64,000 nucleotides of DNA from Nannochloropsis oceanica (taxonomy: Eukaryota > Sar > Eustigmatophyceae > Eustigmatales > Monodopsidaceae): assembly GCA_004519485.1 (NCBI GenBank), contig CP038117.1:248001-312000 (forward strand), written 5' to 3'. Under the pieces are notes generated by a model, which had not been told where the DNA came from, did no database searches, and saw only the letters and a program-made list of their open reading frames with translations. The translations under genes and the position numbers were made by a program. Every line of letters begins with the position of its first letter. Position 1 is the first letter of the stretch. This document shows, piece after piece, positions 10,875-20,980 of this stretch.

Positions 10875-12491
10875 TTACCGCATCTCGAACAACTGCTTCT
10901 CCCATTCCACCACCCACCTCGACAACCCGTAATAAATGTACATATGCCTCAACAAGTACAACACCACCTCCTGCCAGCCAAGCGCCGGACTCTCCACTGC
11001 CCCCCCTCCTTCAGACACTACCTGCTGCGACACATCTTTTGCAAGCCCCCCAAACGTCGCACTCCAATCCAACCCTCCAACACTCAAGTGCAACAATGGC
11101 AAAGCAATACACAAAAACGCAACCAACACCTGCTTCTGCGCTGTATAGGCAGGCATCGTCCAGGCCGTATGCCATTGCGCTCCACGCTCCCTCCCCACCT
11201 CCCCCTCCATCACCGCCACACGCTGAAAATTTAGATGTCGGCGTAATTTGGCCTCCATGTCTTTCATGTGCAGACCCCCATACAATACAGCCACCTTCTT
11301 GGCGCCACTTTTTAATGCCTTCTCCACATCAAGCACCACCTTGCTGTTTCTTTCCAAGACCAACACCTCCGGGGCCGGGGACATTTGACTACTCGTCAGC
11401 ATCTGCGAGAACGCTAAGCGCCTTAAAGTCAGGAGATCCCCGTGCACCGCAGCCCCCACCATGCTCCTCAAAATTTTGCTAAATCCACCTGCTGGAGGGT
11501 ACTGCCGTGCCCAGTCCAACAACAGCAGCTGCAGCTCCGGTGCTGGAGTCAACCACATACACAAGCGCAGCAATCGGAAGGGGAGGGCCGAGAGGTTGTT
11601 TCGCATGAAGAGGAATTTCGGCAAGACTTTCCCACGGGACGTAAATCCATCCCAAAAAATTTGTGCCATTTCCTGGAGGTGGGCAAAGCGGCTTTTGGTC
11701 GTGTCGTCCAGAGCGCGTTCGCCCCGGGCGCGTTGGAGGAGACAGAGTTGTTCGCGCGTGATATCGGAGAGGTACCAGTTTTTTTTCCCGAAAAAATGCA
11801 TGTTGTCCAGTTGTGGCTCGAGGCCGTGGGCAGAGGCAAGGTTCCGGAGGGCATCAGTAGCGGCGAGCTCGACGCCAAGTTGCTCTTTGGCGGGCCAACG
11901 GTCGTCCGTGTTGTCTGTCAGAACGTTTCCTTTTGAGGTGATCATTTCGTAGAGCACCACGTCGCAATCCGCACAGGCTTCTTCCAAGGCCTTGAAATAT
12001 GTCGGGTCAGCGATATGCACGCTCCCGACGAGGCGGACACGGGCGCTGTCAGGGCCACCGGGTTGTTGAAGTTCGATCGCGGCGGTTTGGAAGATGAAGC
12101 GGTCCATGACCTCATCAAAGGTCAGACGGAAAGGCCCGCTGTCTTCGTGCGAAAAGTCGAAAGAAGATGAGGAGGAGGGGGAGATGCTTTCCCAGGGAGA
12201 CGAGGAAAAGGGGGGAGAAGAGGAGGAGGTAGAGGTGGAGGAAGGCCAGGAGGAAGGGGTGCTTACGCTGCTGCTCGTGGAATCGAGCAGGCGGGATGTG
12301 AAGGGCAGTGGAGTACGCTTTCCGGGGGAGGATGGGGACGTTGACGGCGAAGAGGACGAGGGCGTGGGAGGCGGCTGGCTTCGTTGAAAGGCCTGTCCTG
12401 GACGGACAAAGAGGACGAAAGACAGGGCGAGGGGGAAGAGGAGCATGGGCGGTAAGGGGCGTGATGATGCTGCACACGGCGGCGACCGCAT
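10875..12491 (-). CDS. TraB/TIKI-fold protein with plastid-type leader
   Basis: A 538-residue uninterrupted frame from the ATG at 12491. Earlier in-frame ATGs at 12653 and 12545 exist, but this one opens directly onto a signal peptide. The leader is hydrophobic (MLLFPLALSFVLFV) and ends RPGQAF, an ASAFAP-like heterokont plastid motif. A serine/proline-rich spacer follows. The conserved part starts near residue 140 with VRLVGSVHIADPTYFKAL and VVLYEM, and ends with VAVLYGGLHMKDM; paired GSVH and GGLH motifs are the hallmark of the TraB/GumN/TIKI superfamily, whose animal members are metalloproteases. A membrane helix (VLVAFLCIALPLLHL) lies near the C-terminus. Enzyme activity in plastids is unknown; I infer a membrane-anchored plastid protein. 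A second family member lies at 56932-58419. Confidence 0.75.
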   Translation of the reverse strand: MRSPPCAASSRPLPPMLLFPLALSFVLFVRPGQAFQRSQPPPTPSSSSPSTSPSSPGKRTPLPFTSRLLDSTSSSVSTPSSWPSSTSTSSSSPPFSSSPWESISPSSSSSFDFSHEDSGPFRLTFDEVMDRFIFQTAAIELQQPGGPDSARVRLVGSVHIADPTYFKALEEACADCDVVLYEMITSKGNVLTDNTDDRWPAKEQLGVELAATDALRNLASAHGLEPQLDNMHFFGKKNWYLSDITREQLCLLQRARGERALDDTTKSRFAHLQEMAQIFWDGFTSRGKVLPKFLFMRNNLSALPFRLLRLCMWLTPAPELQLLLLDWARQYPPAGGFSKILRSMVGAAVHGDLLTLRRLAFSQMLTSSQMSPAPEVLVLERNSKVVLDVEKALKSGAKKVAVLYGGLHMKDMEAKLRRHLNFQRVAVMEGEVGRERGAQWHTAWTMPAYTAQKQVLVAFLCIALPLLHLSVGGLDWSATFGGLAKDVSQQVVSEGGGAVESPALGWQEVVLYLLRHMYIYYGLSRWVVEWEKQLFEMR

Positions 12492-12653
12492 CGAAACGAG
12501 GACAACTTTAGCACTCGTACCAAGACCGCTGGGACAGGGCACCATTTCGGACCTATGTGTTGTGGTCGATGTGAGGAGAGGATGCACAGGTGAAACGAGA
12601 AAGTTGTAATGCAGAGTGTCAAATGTTTCTCGTGAATGAAGCCATCGCGGCAT

Positions 12654-12857
12654 TGAAGCTAAGTCACGAGCACCTCCCCGCTCCTGTTCTAAACCTATAT
12701 GCGCACAGACCTACACTGCTATACTGCACAAAAGATATCACCATCCTCATGGAGACGACAAGTAGTATACGAGCTCTATACAAATGCCACCAATACCGCT
12801 GACTCGTATATTTTCCCCTATGAAAGACAATACAAGAGCACGCGTTCTGGTACGAGG
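12654..12857. promoter_or_regulatory. Short divergent promoter, TraB-like / lipoyl-like gene
   Basis: Some 200 to 370 bases, depending on which TraB-like ATG is used, separate two divergent starts, so both promoters must overlap here. The stretch is AT-richer than its surroundings. No element can be named with confidence. Confidence 0.35.
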
Positions 12858-14090
12858 ATGGTCCTCCACGCCGTCACACGCCGCCTTCTCAATTGCCCTG
12901 CCGCCGCCACCTGCGTCCGTGCCACGACCGCACATCATTTTCAGCCCCAGCAGCAGCAGCGGGCTTTTCTAGCCCTGCCGGCGGCAGCCAGAAAGACAGC
13001 CCCCCCTCAGCATCCTTCTATCGATCCTTCATGCCACGTGCTCCTCAAAATCACGCCGCTGCATCGTCCTTTCGCCACAGCGGGTGGCGAAGGCAGCAGC
13101 AACAGCAGTAGTAGCAGCAAAAGCGACCAGCCCCCTCATTTCAAACTGATTCTACCCGATATTGGTCAGAGCACCAAGACGGGCCACGTGACCACCTGGC
13201 GGAAAGAGGAAGGGGATCTAATCAAGAATGGGGACGTGGTATGCGAGGTGGAAATGGACCAGTTTAACGTGGGCATGGAGATTGACGACAAAGGCTTTCT
13301 GGCTCGCATACGTACGTATTGATATGACTTTATCTGCCAAGCAGCCTTCCTTCGTTCCCATTTCTTCGAAGCCCCTTTCTTTTCACGCCAACCCTCATGT
13401 CCTTCCTCTCGTCTTTTGCTCACAAATACAGTGGTGCCAGCCGGGACGCGGGACGTGCCCGCCGGAGAAGCTTTGGCCGTATTAGTCTACGAAGAAAAGG
13501 ACATCGACTCTTTTAAACAACTCCCACGCTACCATAGCAAGGGCGGTGAGGGAGGGGGGGAGGGAGGGGCAGTAGCAGCGGATGGAGACGAAGATGCGAT
13601 TGCAGTGGATGGAGTTACATTGCTGAAATTTTTGCATAAATTGGCAAGAAATGGGTCAATTAAAGATAAAGGTGATAAGACGTGGAGAGAAATGTAGGGA
13701 GCGATGTAGGGAGAGAGGGAGGAAGGGAGGGAGGAAGGGAGAGAGGGAGGGAGGTGCACACGGTTTGTCTAACGTAGCAAGGAAATGTATCAGCATTCTA
13801 TTCCATAACCACCGGCCCCTTCACTCATTCCCCTGCCGAATGCATCCCTTCCCCTGCAAACAGAGTTTTCCAAGAAGCTCCAATCCCTCGCCCGTCACGA
13901 AGACAAGCAGCTCCTCCGTGTTTTTGAGGCCAGTTTCGAGGGGGAAGGTACCCGGAGGGAAGAGGATTTCGATGTTGAGTTCTTCCTGGAAGAAGGTAGG
14001 GGCATCGTTCACGAGTTGGAGGAGGTGGAGCAGGCTGCTGACAAAGGTCGCGTGCCTAGTAGTAGCAGTGACGTGGGGAAGGAGGTATGA
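12858..14090 (+). CDS. Lipoyl-domain protein lacking the lipoyl lysine
   Basis: Exons 12858-13311, 13432-13671 and 13864-14090 give 306 residues with matching phases. The start MVLHAVTRRLLNCPAAATCVR is a good mitochondrial presequence. From about residue 95 the protein follows the lipoyl domain of 2-oxoacid dehydrogenase E2 or E3-binding proteins: LILPDIGQSTKTGHVTTW, then GDVVCEVEMDQFNVGMEIDD, then across the first splice LVPAGTRDVPAGEALAVLV. In the family the turn reads ETDKA with lipoyl on the lysine; here it is EMDQF, so the carrier residue is glutamine (codon CAG). The remainder (TLLKFLHKLARNGS, LLRVFEASFEG, DFDVEFFLEE) is helical and unfamiliar; there is no acyltransferase domain. It may be a structural part of a dehydrogenase complex or a diverged paralogue. 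The domain is secure; the role is not known. Confidence 0.8.
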
Positions 14091-14380
14091 GAGTAAAGGG
14101 GATGTATTATGTGAAAATTTGCCTTTGAGTCTTGGAGGGTGTCAATATCGCCAACAAGAAGTAGAAGGAGGAGAAGAAGATGAAGAAGAAGAGGGGACAA
14201 GAAAGAGAACCAGAAGAAGGTCAAGATGAAGAAGAGGGGAAAAGTATCAAGTCCATAGTGATGCTTTTAGCACCTGAAGGCGTAAAGAGGCTGCTTCTTT
14301 ATGGGGATTATCCCCCTTTCCTTTCTATTTTCTTCTGCTCTAGCGACATACTATGACTCAAGCTTTACTTTGTCCTGTAT
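14091..14380. other. Intergenic region after lipoyl-like gene
   Basis: About 290 bases of GA-rich sequence after the stop, with AGAAGAAG and GGAGGAG runs. No gene is seen. Confidence 0.35.
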
Positions 14381-15097
14381 TTACAACGAAAGAGAGCCGT
14401 CCTCCCCTCCCTCACTCCCTTCTTCCATCCTTCCTTCCCTTCCCTCCTCCCTTCGATGCTCCTGCTTGCCATAGTAGGTTGCTCTTGAACAAGACAAAAA
14501 AAACCCAGCGGTATTGGAAGTGAAGACGGAAGAAGAAGAGGAAATAAAGGAGACATTGGGCTGAAAGGCAGCCAAACTTTCATTATCTGCGCGCGCGGAG
14601 GGGATGGAGGTGATGGAGAAAGGAAGGAAGGAAGGCTAATTAACTATTTGTGGCGAGGAATAGGAACGAAGGGGTAATAGGGAGAAGAGGACAGATAAAT
14701 TTATGAGGCAATGAAAAAGAAATGTCGGCCCCTTTCTCTCAACTCTTCACACCCATCAACACATACTCACGGGCACTCACGTTCCATCGTCGTCATCGAG
14801 TCCTCCCCCCATGTAAAGCGCTGCCACCCGGGCCTCTGGCCCTGCTGCCGCGTCCAGCATCAAAGCGCACGCCGGCATTGCTTGCCGTCGCAAGGCCATT
14901 CCGAACTCGTACTGACGTTGCATGCGGCTGCTGCCCCGTGAAGCGGAGGGCATGCCAGAGGCTGTCCGAGAGGGTCCTGCGAGTGATGGCCCCCCCGGGC
15001 CTTTACTCATTCTCTTGCCCACGCCTTCACCTAGGCCGCTGCTTGTTCTCAAGGCGCTCCGAGCACTGCGTATAACAATGGCCCCAACGGTCCTCAT
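14381..15097 (-). CDS. Uncertain small gene upstream of RagA
   Basis: Two readings are possible. (a) A single frame from ATG 15097 to a TGA at 14777: 106 residues starting MRTVGAIVIRSARSALRTSS, a good mitochondrial presequence, with QRQYEFGMALRRQAMPACAL near the end. (b) A GTGAGT donor directly after this frame (near 14782) joins to an acceptor at 14587; the downstream exon to 14381 then reads SLAAFQPNVSFISSSSSVF and GFFLSCSRATYYGK, but its phase fits only the neighbouring frame, starting at an ATG around 14800. I do not recognise either product. It is divergent from RagA and shares its promoter region. Existence of a gene is plausible because of the presequence and splice signals, but the model is unsettled. 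Confidence 0.3.
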
Positions 15098-15595
15098 CGT
15101 TGTGTGACCGGCGCTCTGTGTTGGTGGTCTTCGAACGAGGGGAAGGAGGAGGTTTTCAGTTTTCATTGGATACTGGCTTGACAGCGGAAGCCAACGATGC
15201 AGCCTGACAGTCAGCGCCAATTGCTGTACAAGAGGAGTAACAGGTTGAGATGCTCCTGCCGGTTAGTGTGTGTTGTCTGTAGCAGCCGCGGTGTGATGAG
15301 CTATCAAGCAGCCACAAAAGCTTCTCTATGGTGAGCGAAGTGGGGTGCACGCTCGCAGGCTTCTTCTTGCAAATGCTCTGTCCTCCATTTGCAACCCCCA
15401 CCACCACAAGGAAACTCAAAGTTCAGTACCATTGGCAGCAGTGGGATTTTGACCACGATCCCATTTCATCTTTTTCACATCATCCTTTCCCATGTACCCA
15501 GCCACAGACACAGGCAGGGGCCCTGCCTTCACCCTCCCTTTCCCAAGCAACCCTCGCGACTTTCCCAGGCAGCCCTCGCCTCCACTGCAAACACC
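15098..15595. promoter_or_regulatory. Intergenic promoter region upstream of RagA
   Basis: About 500 bases that must hold the RagA promoter. Open frames that cross it lack family resemblance and one merely runs into RagA exon 1. No individual element is clear. Confidence 0.3.
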
Positions 15596-17114
15596 ATGGC
15601 GAAGAAAAAGGTTCTGCTCATGGGCAAGTCCGGCTCAGGCAAAACATCCATGCGCTCCTTCATCTTTGCGAACTACATGGCGCGGGATACGATGCGACTG
15701 TCGCCCACTCTGGACGTGGAGCATCACCACGTCCGGTTCTTGGGGAATTTGGTCTTAAACTTGTGGGACTGCGGCGGGCAAGACGCGTTTTACGAGTCAT
15801 ATTTTGATAGTCAACGCGACTTGATCTTTCGGAGTGTGGAGGTGTTGATTTATGTGTTTGATGTGGAGAGCGCGGATACGGAGAAGGACCTGAGCCATTT
15901 TGTTGGGGTGCTTGAGGTGCGTAGAGCGGGAGAAGGGACGGAAAATATTAAGAGCGGTGTATATGTTTATGCACTGTTGGCGTTGGTGCCGTTGAGTTTT
16001 CGAGCAAGTCGACTGGTCTTTTTGGGGTGTTATTGCTATAGGAGAGGACATTTTTCTTATTTCTGCTTGAGTACTCATGTGTCGTTGCTCTCTCCCTCTC
16101 TCTCCCTACTTCTTCGCATGTCCCCCCCACATCAGGCCATTGACCAATACTCCCCCGATGCCAAACTTTTCGTGCTCATCCACAAAATGGACCTGGTGGC
16201 CGAGGACGAACGGGAAGCCGTTTTTTTAGACAGACAAAAAATTATCTTGGGCCAGGTGACGCCGCACTTTAATTTTTCTGTCACGTTTTTCAAGACGTCC
16301 ATCTGGGACGAGACGCTTTATAAGGCGTGGTCGAGTATAGTGTACCAGCTTATTCCGAATGTTAAGGTATTGGAGCACCAGTTGGAGAGCCTGTGTGGGA
16401 TTTGCGGGGCGGATGAGGTAGGGAGGAGGGAGGAAGATAGGGAGGGAGGGAGGGAAAGCGGGATGGAAGGGAGCAGTGGGAGATACGCTATGGGCCACGT
16501 CTTACAGCGCATGATGCACGGGTTTGACTTCACTGTGTATATATTTCCGATATACGGACTACCACTGGTCTCCCTTCCTCCCTCCTTCCCTCCTTAGATG
16601 GTGCTTTTTGAGAAGGCCACCTTCTTGGTCATCTCCCATGCCACCCACACAGCACACACGGACGTGCACCGATTCGAGAAGATCTCCAATATCATCAAAC
16701 AGTTTAAGCTCAGGTACGACCGGCGGCGGTGGAAGAGAGGAGGGGTAGGGCGGCAAAACAATAAGAGGCTTATATGCGGAAACGGGGCACTTAAACGTTT
16801 TCGTTCTTATCCCGTGTAACGACCTCTTTACTTTTGGTCACAAGCCATCTCTTCTGTCCACAGCACCTTTTCTATTTTCCTTTCCTTCACACTCTCCCTT
16901 CATATTCATGACTCGGCTTTAACACAGCTGCGGCAAGACCCAAGCGCAGTTCCAGGGCATGGAAGTGGGTAACTCCGCCTTCACGGCCTATATCGACCTT
17001 TTTACTAGCAATACCTACATCATGGTCATTCTCTCCGACGCCCGCATCCACACCACCACCACACAAATCAACGTTAGGGCGGCCCGCACGGCTTTTGAGA
17101 ATTTTGTGCCTTAG
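15596..17114 (+). CDS. Rag GTPase, RagA/B (Gtr1) type
   Basis: Half of the Rag heterodimer that reports amino-acid status to TORC1 at the lysosome or vacuole. Exons 15596-15916, 16136-16417, 16598-16713 and 16928-17114 give 301 residues, against about 313 for human RagA. Motifs in order: P-loop [16 protein letters not shown] near residue 8, switch region [14 protein letters not shown]3 WDCGGQ, G4-like HKMDLV, then the roadblock-like C-terminal domain with [17 protein letters not shown] and [20 protein letters not shown], which match RagA/B closely. The ATG lies directly before [13 protein letters not shown]. Introns are 180-220 bases with C-rich 3' ends. Its RagC/D partner is not in this window. 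Identification is firm. Confidence 0.94.
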
Positions 17115-17531
17115 AGATGAGGTGGGGGGTAGAGGGATGGGAAAAGAGATGTGGCAATGTCTGTCATTGTACAAAAGTGTAGTACCTATGAAATGAAATC
17201 AAATCGCACGTGTGTAAATCATGTCCATCTTGCTTCTGGCGCACGCCCAACCTCACCACCCTATGGCGACACCTTGCTTTTGCAACCTTTTGCCTTTCCT
17301 CCGGCCCTTTTTGGGTGACTATAGCCACACTATCCTCGCATCGCGCTCAAATGTGCACCACTTCAGCCCTAACGTCATTTCCTTTGCCATTCGTATGCTC
17401 TGCCGGCCCTCTCTTGCCCCACACAGCATCGCCGACAGGCGAACGAGGAACACAAAAAACGGGCGAGCATCACGAGCAACAGCTTCCAACACACCACCAC
17501 CCAGCCTCTCACCTACCCACGCACCCGATAG
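17115..17531. promoter_or_regulatory. Intergenic region, RagA to ORC2
   Basis: About 420 bases between two genes on the same strand. It should contain the RagA 3' end and the ORC2 promoter. A GCAT/CACC-rich stretch precedes the ORC2 ATG. No gene is seen. Confidence 0.3.
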
Positions 17532-20459
17532 ATGTGGGAAGACGACGACTATGACGATGTCAGTGAAAATGACCCACCGTCCCGGCAGCCACTGGAGGAG
17601 GAGGAGCAGGCAGAAGAAAAGCAGCAACCATCCCCCATAACGCCCGGAGAAGCGGATGCTCTGCGAAATCGGGTGCGGGGCGAGCTGGCCAACCTGCGCC
17701 TATGGCTCTTGGCCCACCAAGGCTGGAGGGAGTTGCACGGGAAGCTCGTGCCGCGCGAGGAGGACAGGGGCGCGGGGAGCAGTGGCGGCAGTAGCAAGCC
17801 GCTAGACCTCCGGGGTCTGTATGAATACATGCAAGGGCATTTGGAGCTCTTTCGTGACTTTCTGGCCTTCTTCTACGAGCCTGGCAGCAATGATATGACG
17901 CATGCTGCCGTACAACTCAAGTTTCCCCCGCCGTCACTACAAAAATCTGCTCCCGCAGCAGGCCGGTCTCCAATGACGACGGGAGCACCAAAGTCAGGAG
18001 CAGCAGCAGCTATGTCCGCCTCTACACGAAGATTCCGACGGCCCGCCGCGTCCCAACCCAAGCCAAAGACTGCACCTGCTTCTGCTTCTGCTCCCACTGC
18101 TGCTCGCAAAAAGGAAGCGGCCGTGGCAACGCTACCGCCACCACCGCCGCCGCTGCCGACGAAGAAGGCATCTACTAAAGCACAGGTAGTCACGACCACG
18201 AAGCAGCAGCAGCAGCCCCAACAGAAGCAACAACTAGATCGTGCTTCCCGGTCATCTCCTCCCGCTTTTGACCCCGCGAAATACGAAGCCGACTTCCTGT
18301 CCGAGCACACCCCAAGCAGCCTGGGGTTGGCCTTGGAAGAGGTGGCGACGAACGAAGAACTTCAAGTTCATTTCACTACCGTCTCGAATGCCTGGAGCCA
18401 GCTCTACCGCGTTTTGAACCAGGCCGATCGTCGGATAGGACAACGGCAGAAGTTCTTCTTCAAGTACGGGCGGACGGCGGCCGAAGCTGTGTTTTTTGAT
18501 ACCATGTTGGCGTTCCTGAAGTGGTTGCTCGACCCGCGGACGCACCCACAAAAGAAGAGCAACAAGGATGACGTGGCAGCGGAGGGACAAGGGCAAGGGG
18601 AGGTGTTAGAGGTGCCCGATGAGGAGGTGAAGGAGAGGCGTGATTTAATTTTGGACCATTTGCATGCGCTAGGGACAGGGCCGTTTTATAAAAAGATCGT
18701 AGGGGCGATGAAGAGAAAGATGCCACCACCGCCGCCGCAACTGGTAGTTGTGGAGAAAGAAGAGCTGGAGAAAGAGGAGGAGAATGAAGGGGCTGAAGGA
18801 AAAGAAGAACAGGATGAGAAAGTGGCACTGCATCTCGTCTGCCACCAGGAAGCTGCTGCCGCTGCCAAGAGCAAGGCCGTAGGCAAGGTTAAGGAGAAGA
18901 CCCCAGCTGCAGCCCACCCTCCTCCGGCGCCTGCAAGACACAAAACCCCTCCTTCTCCTCCTCTCCCAGCTTCCGTCCGCACCCGCATCGTCGCCAAACG
19001 CAAACGACCTACCCCTGCCGCCGCTGCTGCTGCAGCCTCCGCTTCAGAAGGTGCTGCGTTCGCGCAGACCTGTCTAGGATCGGAACGATTTTTCAAGAAG
19101 CAGCTTCCGGGGGGGGAAAGCAGGGGTGTGATTGGCCTAGAACCGCCAATGGCGTTACTAAATCAAGTAAGAAGGCTGGATGTACCCACTATTCAGGAGG
19201 TGCGTTCAATCGTTTGTTCGCTTGTGCCTTCCCATGCGGATGAAAGGAAGAAGTTGGAGGATCGGTATGTTGCCACATTTCCTGCGTGGGTGGATGATTT
19301 GCTGGCAGGTTTCAATCTACTTCTTTATGGGGTAGGTTCTAAGAGGACAATTTTGGAAAGATTTGCCGAATACCTGAGGAAAGAGGGAGCGGTGGTGGTT
19401 GTGGACGGGTTGGACCCGAGGGCGGGGAAAGCGAGCCGATTGTTGGAGGTAGCTACAGAAATGGGGCATGGACCCGTGACTGCAGTGGATGAGGCAACAG
19501 CAGGAGGGTGGGCGGGCGTGGAGGCGTTGTGGGCAACAGCGGCGGTAGGGGGGACGGGGGCTGAGGGAGAGAAGGGATCTGTGGCGGGGTCTTTGTCGTT
19601 CTCGTCCTTGTGGGGAAGGGAGATGAGCTTCGGGGGAGGTGGAGGTGGAGGGGGAGGGGGAGGGTTGTCGTTGCCTTCCAATCAGGGCAAGCGCCGACAG
19701 AAGGCGGCAGTACGATCTTGTACCTTGCGCTCGGCGCAGCAGCAGCAGCAGGGGGATCCAGACGTGCCGTTGTTTTTTGTGATACATAGTTTGGATTGTC
19801 GAAATATGTGGCAGCATAAGGGGGGGCATAGCATGCTGGAAGCCTTAATTGAGCTGGTCAATCGTCCAGGCGTGCATTTGGTGACATCGGTCGATCATTT
19901 AAATGCGCCATTGCTCTTCTCTGCGCAGCATCTTGAGGCAATGAGCTGGGTATGGCATGATGTCACGACTCTAGCACCGTATGTGCCTGAACTAGCCGCC
20001 CATTCCAGCGAGAAACACGGGGGCCAATCGTACCTGCCGGCAGGGGAAGGACTCAAGTACCTGTTGCAATGCGTGACGAAGCGGCATTTGGAACTGCTAC
20101 AATTCCTCGCTGTCCGTCAATTAGAGGAGGAGGTGAAGGAGGCCAATCGTCGCGTGGAGACGGCGGCGGCCAACAAGCGCCGGCGGAAGGAGGAGGCAAC
20201 CAATGGTGTGGGAGGGAGGGTAGATGGTGCGGCGGGTGCGGAAACAGCATCAACAGAACGCGGGATTACCTTTGAAGATTTGGCGCAGCAATGTGCGGAT
20301 AAGATGATTTCTCGAAGCCACGGGAACCTTCGACAGCTGTTTGATGAGCTTTTGGACCACCGTCTGCTCAAGAGCAAGGGCATGGGCACCAAGACCCGCT
20401 ACTGGATACCGCGTTCCACGGCAGAGCTCAAGATGATTGTCAATTATCGCGAAAAGTAA
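17532..20459 (+). CDS. ORC2: Origin recognition complex subunit 2
   Basis: Nuclear ORC subunit needed to load the MCM helicase at replication origins. The 975-residue uninterrupted frame starts at ATG 17532. The conserved ORC2 AAA-like core begins near residue 540: FNLLLYGVGSKRTILERFAEYL (degenerate P-loop region), VVVVDGLDPRAG, then FFVIHSLDCRNMW and GVHLVTSVDHLNAPLLFSAQ, and a C-terminal winged-helix region ending TRYWIPRSTAELKMIVNYR. The first ~500 residues are unusual: two helical segments (around LANLRLWLLAHQGWRELHGK and VLNQADRRIGQRQKFFFKYG) sit in proline-, alanine- and glutamine-rich filler. The protein is much longer than human ORC2 (577 residues). A glycine run interrupts the AAA-like core near 19640. 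Function assignment is firm for the C-terminal half. Confidence 0.92.
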   Translation: MWEDDDYDDVSENDPPSRQPLEEEEQAEEKQQPSPITPGEADALRNRVRGELANLRLWLLAHQGWRELHGKLVPREEDRGAGSSGGSSKPLDLRGLYEYMQGHLELFRDFLAFFYEPGSNDMTHAAVQLKFPPPSLQKSAPAAGRSPMTTGAPKSGAAAAMSASTRRFRRPAASQPKPKTAPASASAPTAARKKEAAVATLPPPPPPLPTKKASTKAQVVTTTKQQQQPQQKQQLDRASRSSPPAFDPAKYEADFLSEHTPSSLGLALEEVATNEELQVHFTTVSNAWSQLYRVLNQADRRIGQRQKFFFKYGRTAAEAVFFDTMLAFLKWLLDPRTHPQKKSNKDDVAAEGQGQGEVLEVPDEEVKERRDLILDHLHALGTGPFYKKIVGAMKRKMPPPPPQLVVVEKEELEKEEENEGAEGKEEQDEKVALHLVCHQEAAAAAKSKAVGKVKEKTPAAAHPPPAPARHKTPPSPPLPASVRTRIVAKRKRPTPAAAAAAASASEGAAFAQTCLGSERFFKKQLPGGESRGVIGLEPPMALLNQVRRLDVPTIQEVRSIVCSLVPSHADERKKLEDRYVATFPAWVDDLLAGFNLLLYGVGSKRTILERFAEYLRKEGAVVVVDGLDPRAGKASRLLEVATEMGHGPVTAVDEATAGGWAGVEALWATAAVGGTGAEGEKGSVAGSLSFSSLWGREMSFGGGGGGGGGGGLSLPSNQGKRRQKAAVRSCTLRSAQQQQQGDPDVPLFFVIHSLDCRNMWQHKGGHSMLEALIELVNRPGVHLVTSVDHLNAPLLFSAQHLEAMSWVWHDVTTLAPYVPELAAHSSEKHGGQSYLPAGEGLKYLLQCVTKRHLELLQFLAVRQLEEEVKEANRRVETAAANKRRRKEEATNGVGGRVDGAAGAETASTERGITFEDLAQQCADKMISRSHGNLRQLFDELLDHRLLKSKGMGTKTRYWIPRSTAELKMIVNYREK

Positions 20460-20980
20460 AATCAAATGAATGACATGCGATGCAGCAGCTGTTTGGTTTA
20501 TATGGCCGACTGTTGGTCGAATTAAGTCACCTTGCATTCGCTTCGGGAAGCAAGACGGACGACGACTAATTTCCCCCAAACTATCGAGAATTCGACATGA
20601 CAGCGATGGCACGCATAGAACCATTGCAATATAAAACACTTTTCTGATTGTTTCGTGTCAATATCGCTGCCCAGTAGGCGTGTCGGTTCGCTCTTTACAT
20701 ACACTGCTTCTTGTTCTTTGTCTGCTTGCGTTGCTGCTGGCTGAGTTAAAACATCTCGTTCTGCTGGCTATCCTTCGTCTATTTTTACGCGCCTTTATAC
20801 ACAGATATGCGGACAAACAAGATATAATGCCTTTTTTATGCCTCCTATCACGTTTACCAGATTTCTAGTTTGATCCATTTTAAAGCCCGCTCACTCCCGT
20901 TCCGTCTGTAAACGATTTTTCCCACTCACTCATTTTACCTCTTGCGCTTCTTCGTCTCTCCATTTTTCTTCTCGCGTACA
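20460..20980. other. Convergent intergenic region, ORC2 / TBC protein
   Basis: About 520 bases, AT-richer than the flanking genes, between two convergent 3' ends. I see no gene or RNA in it. Confidence 0.35.

Noticed and set aside
10847-11482. Plus-strand frame of 211 codons
   Set aside because: Antisense shadow of the TraB-like gene, proline/threonine-rich from its codon bias.
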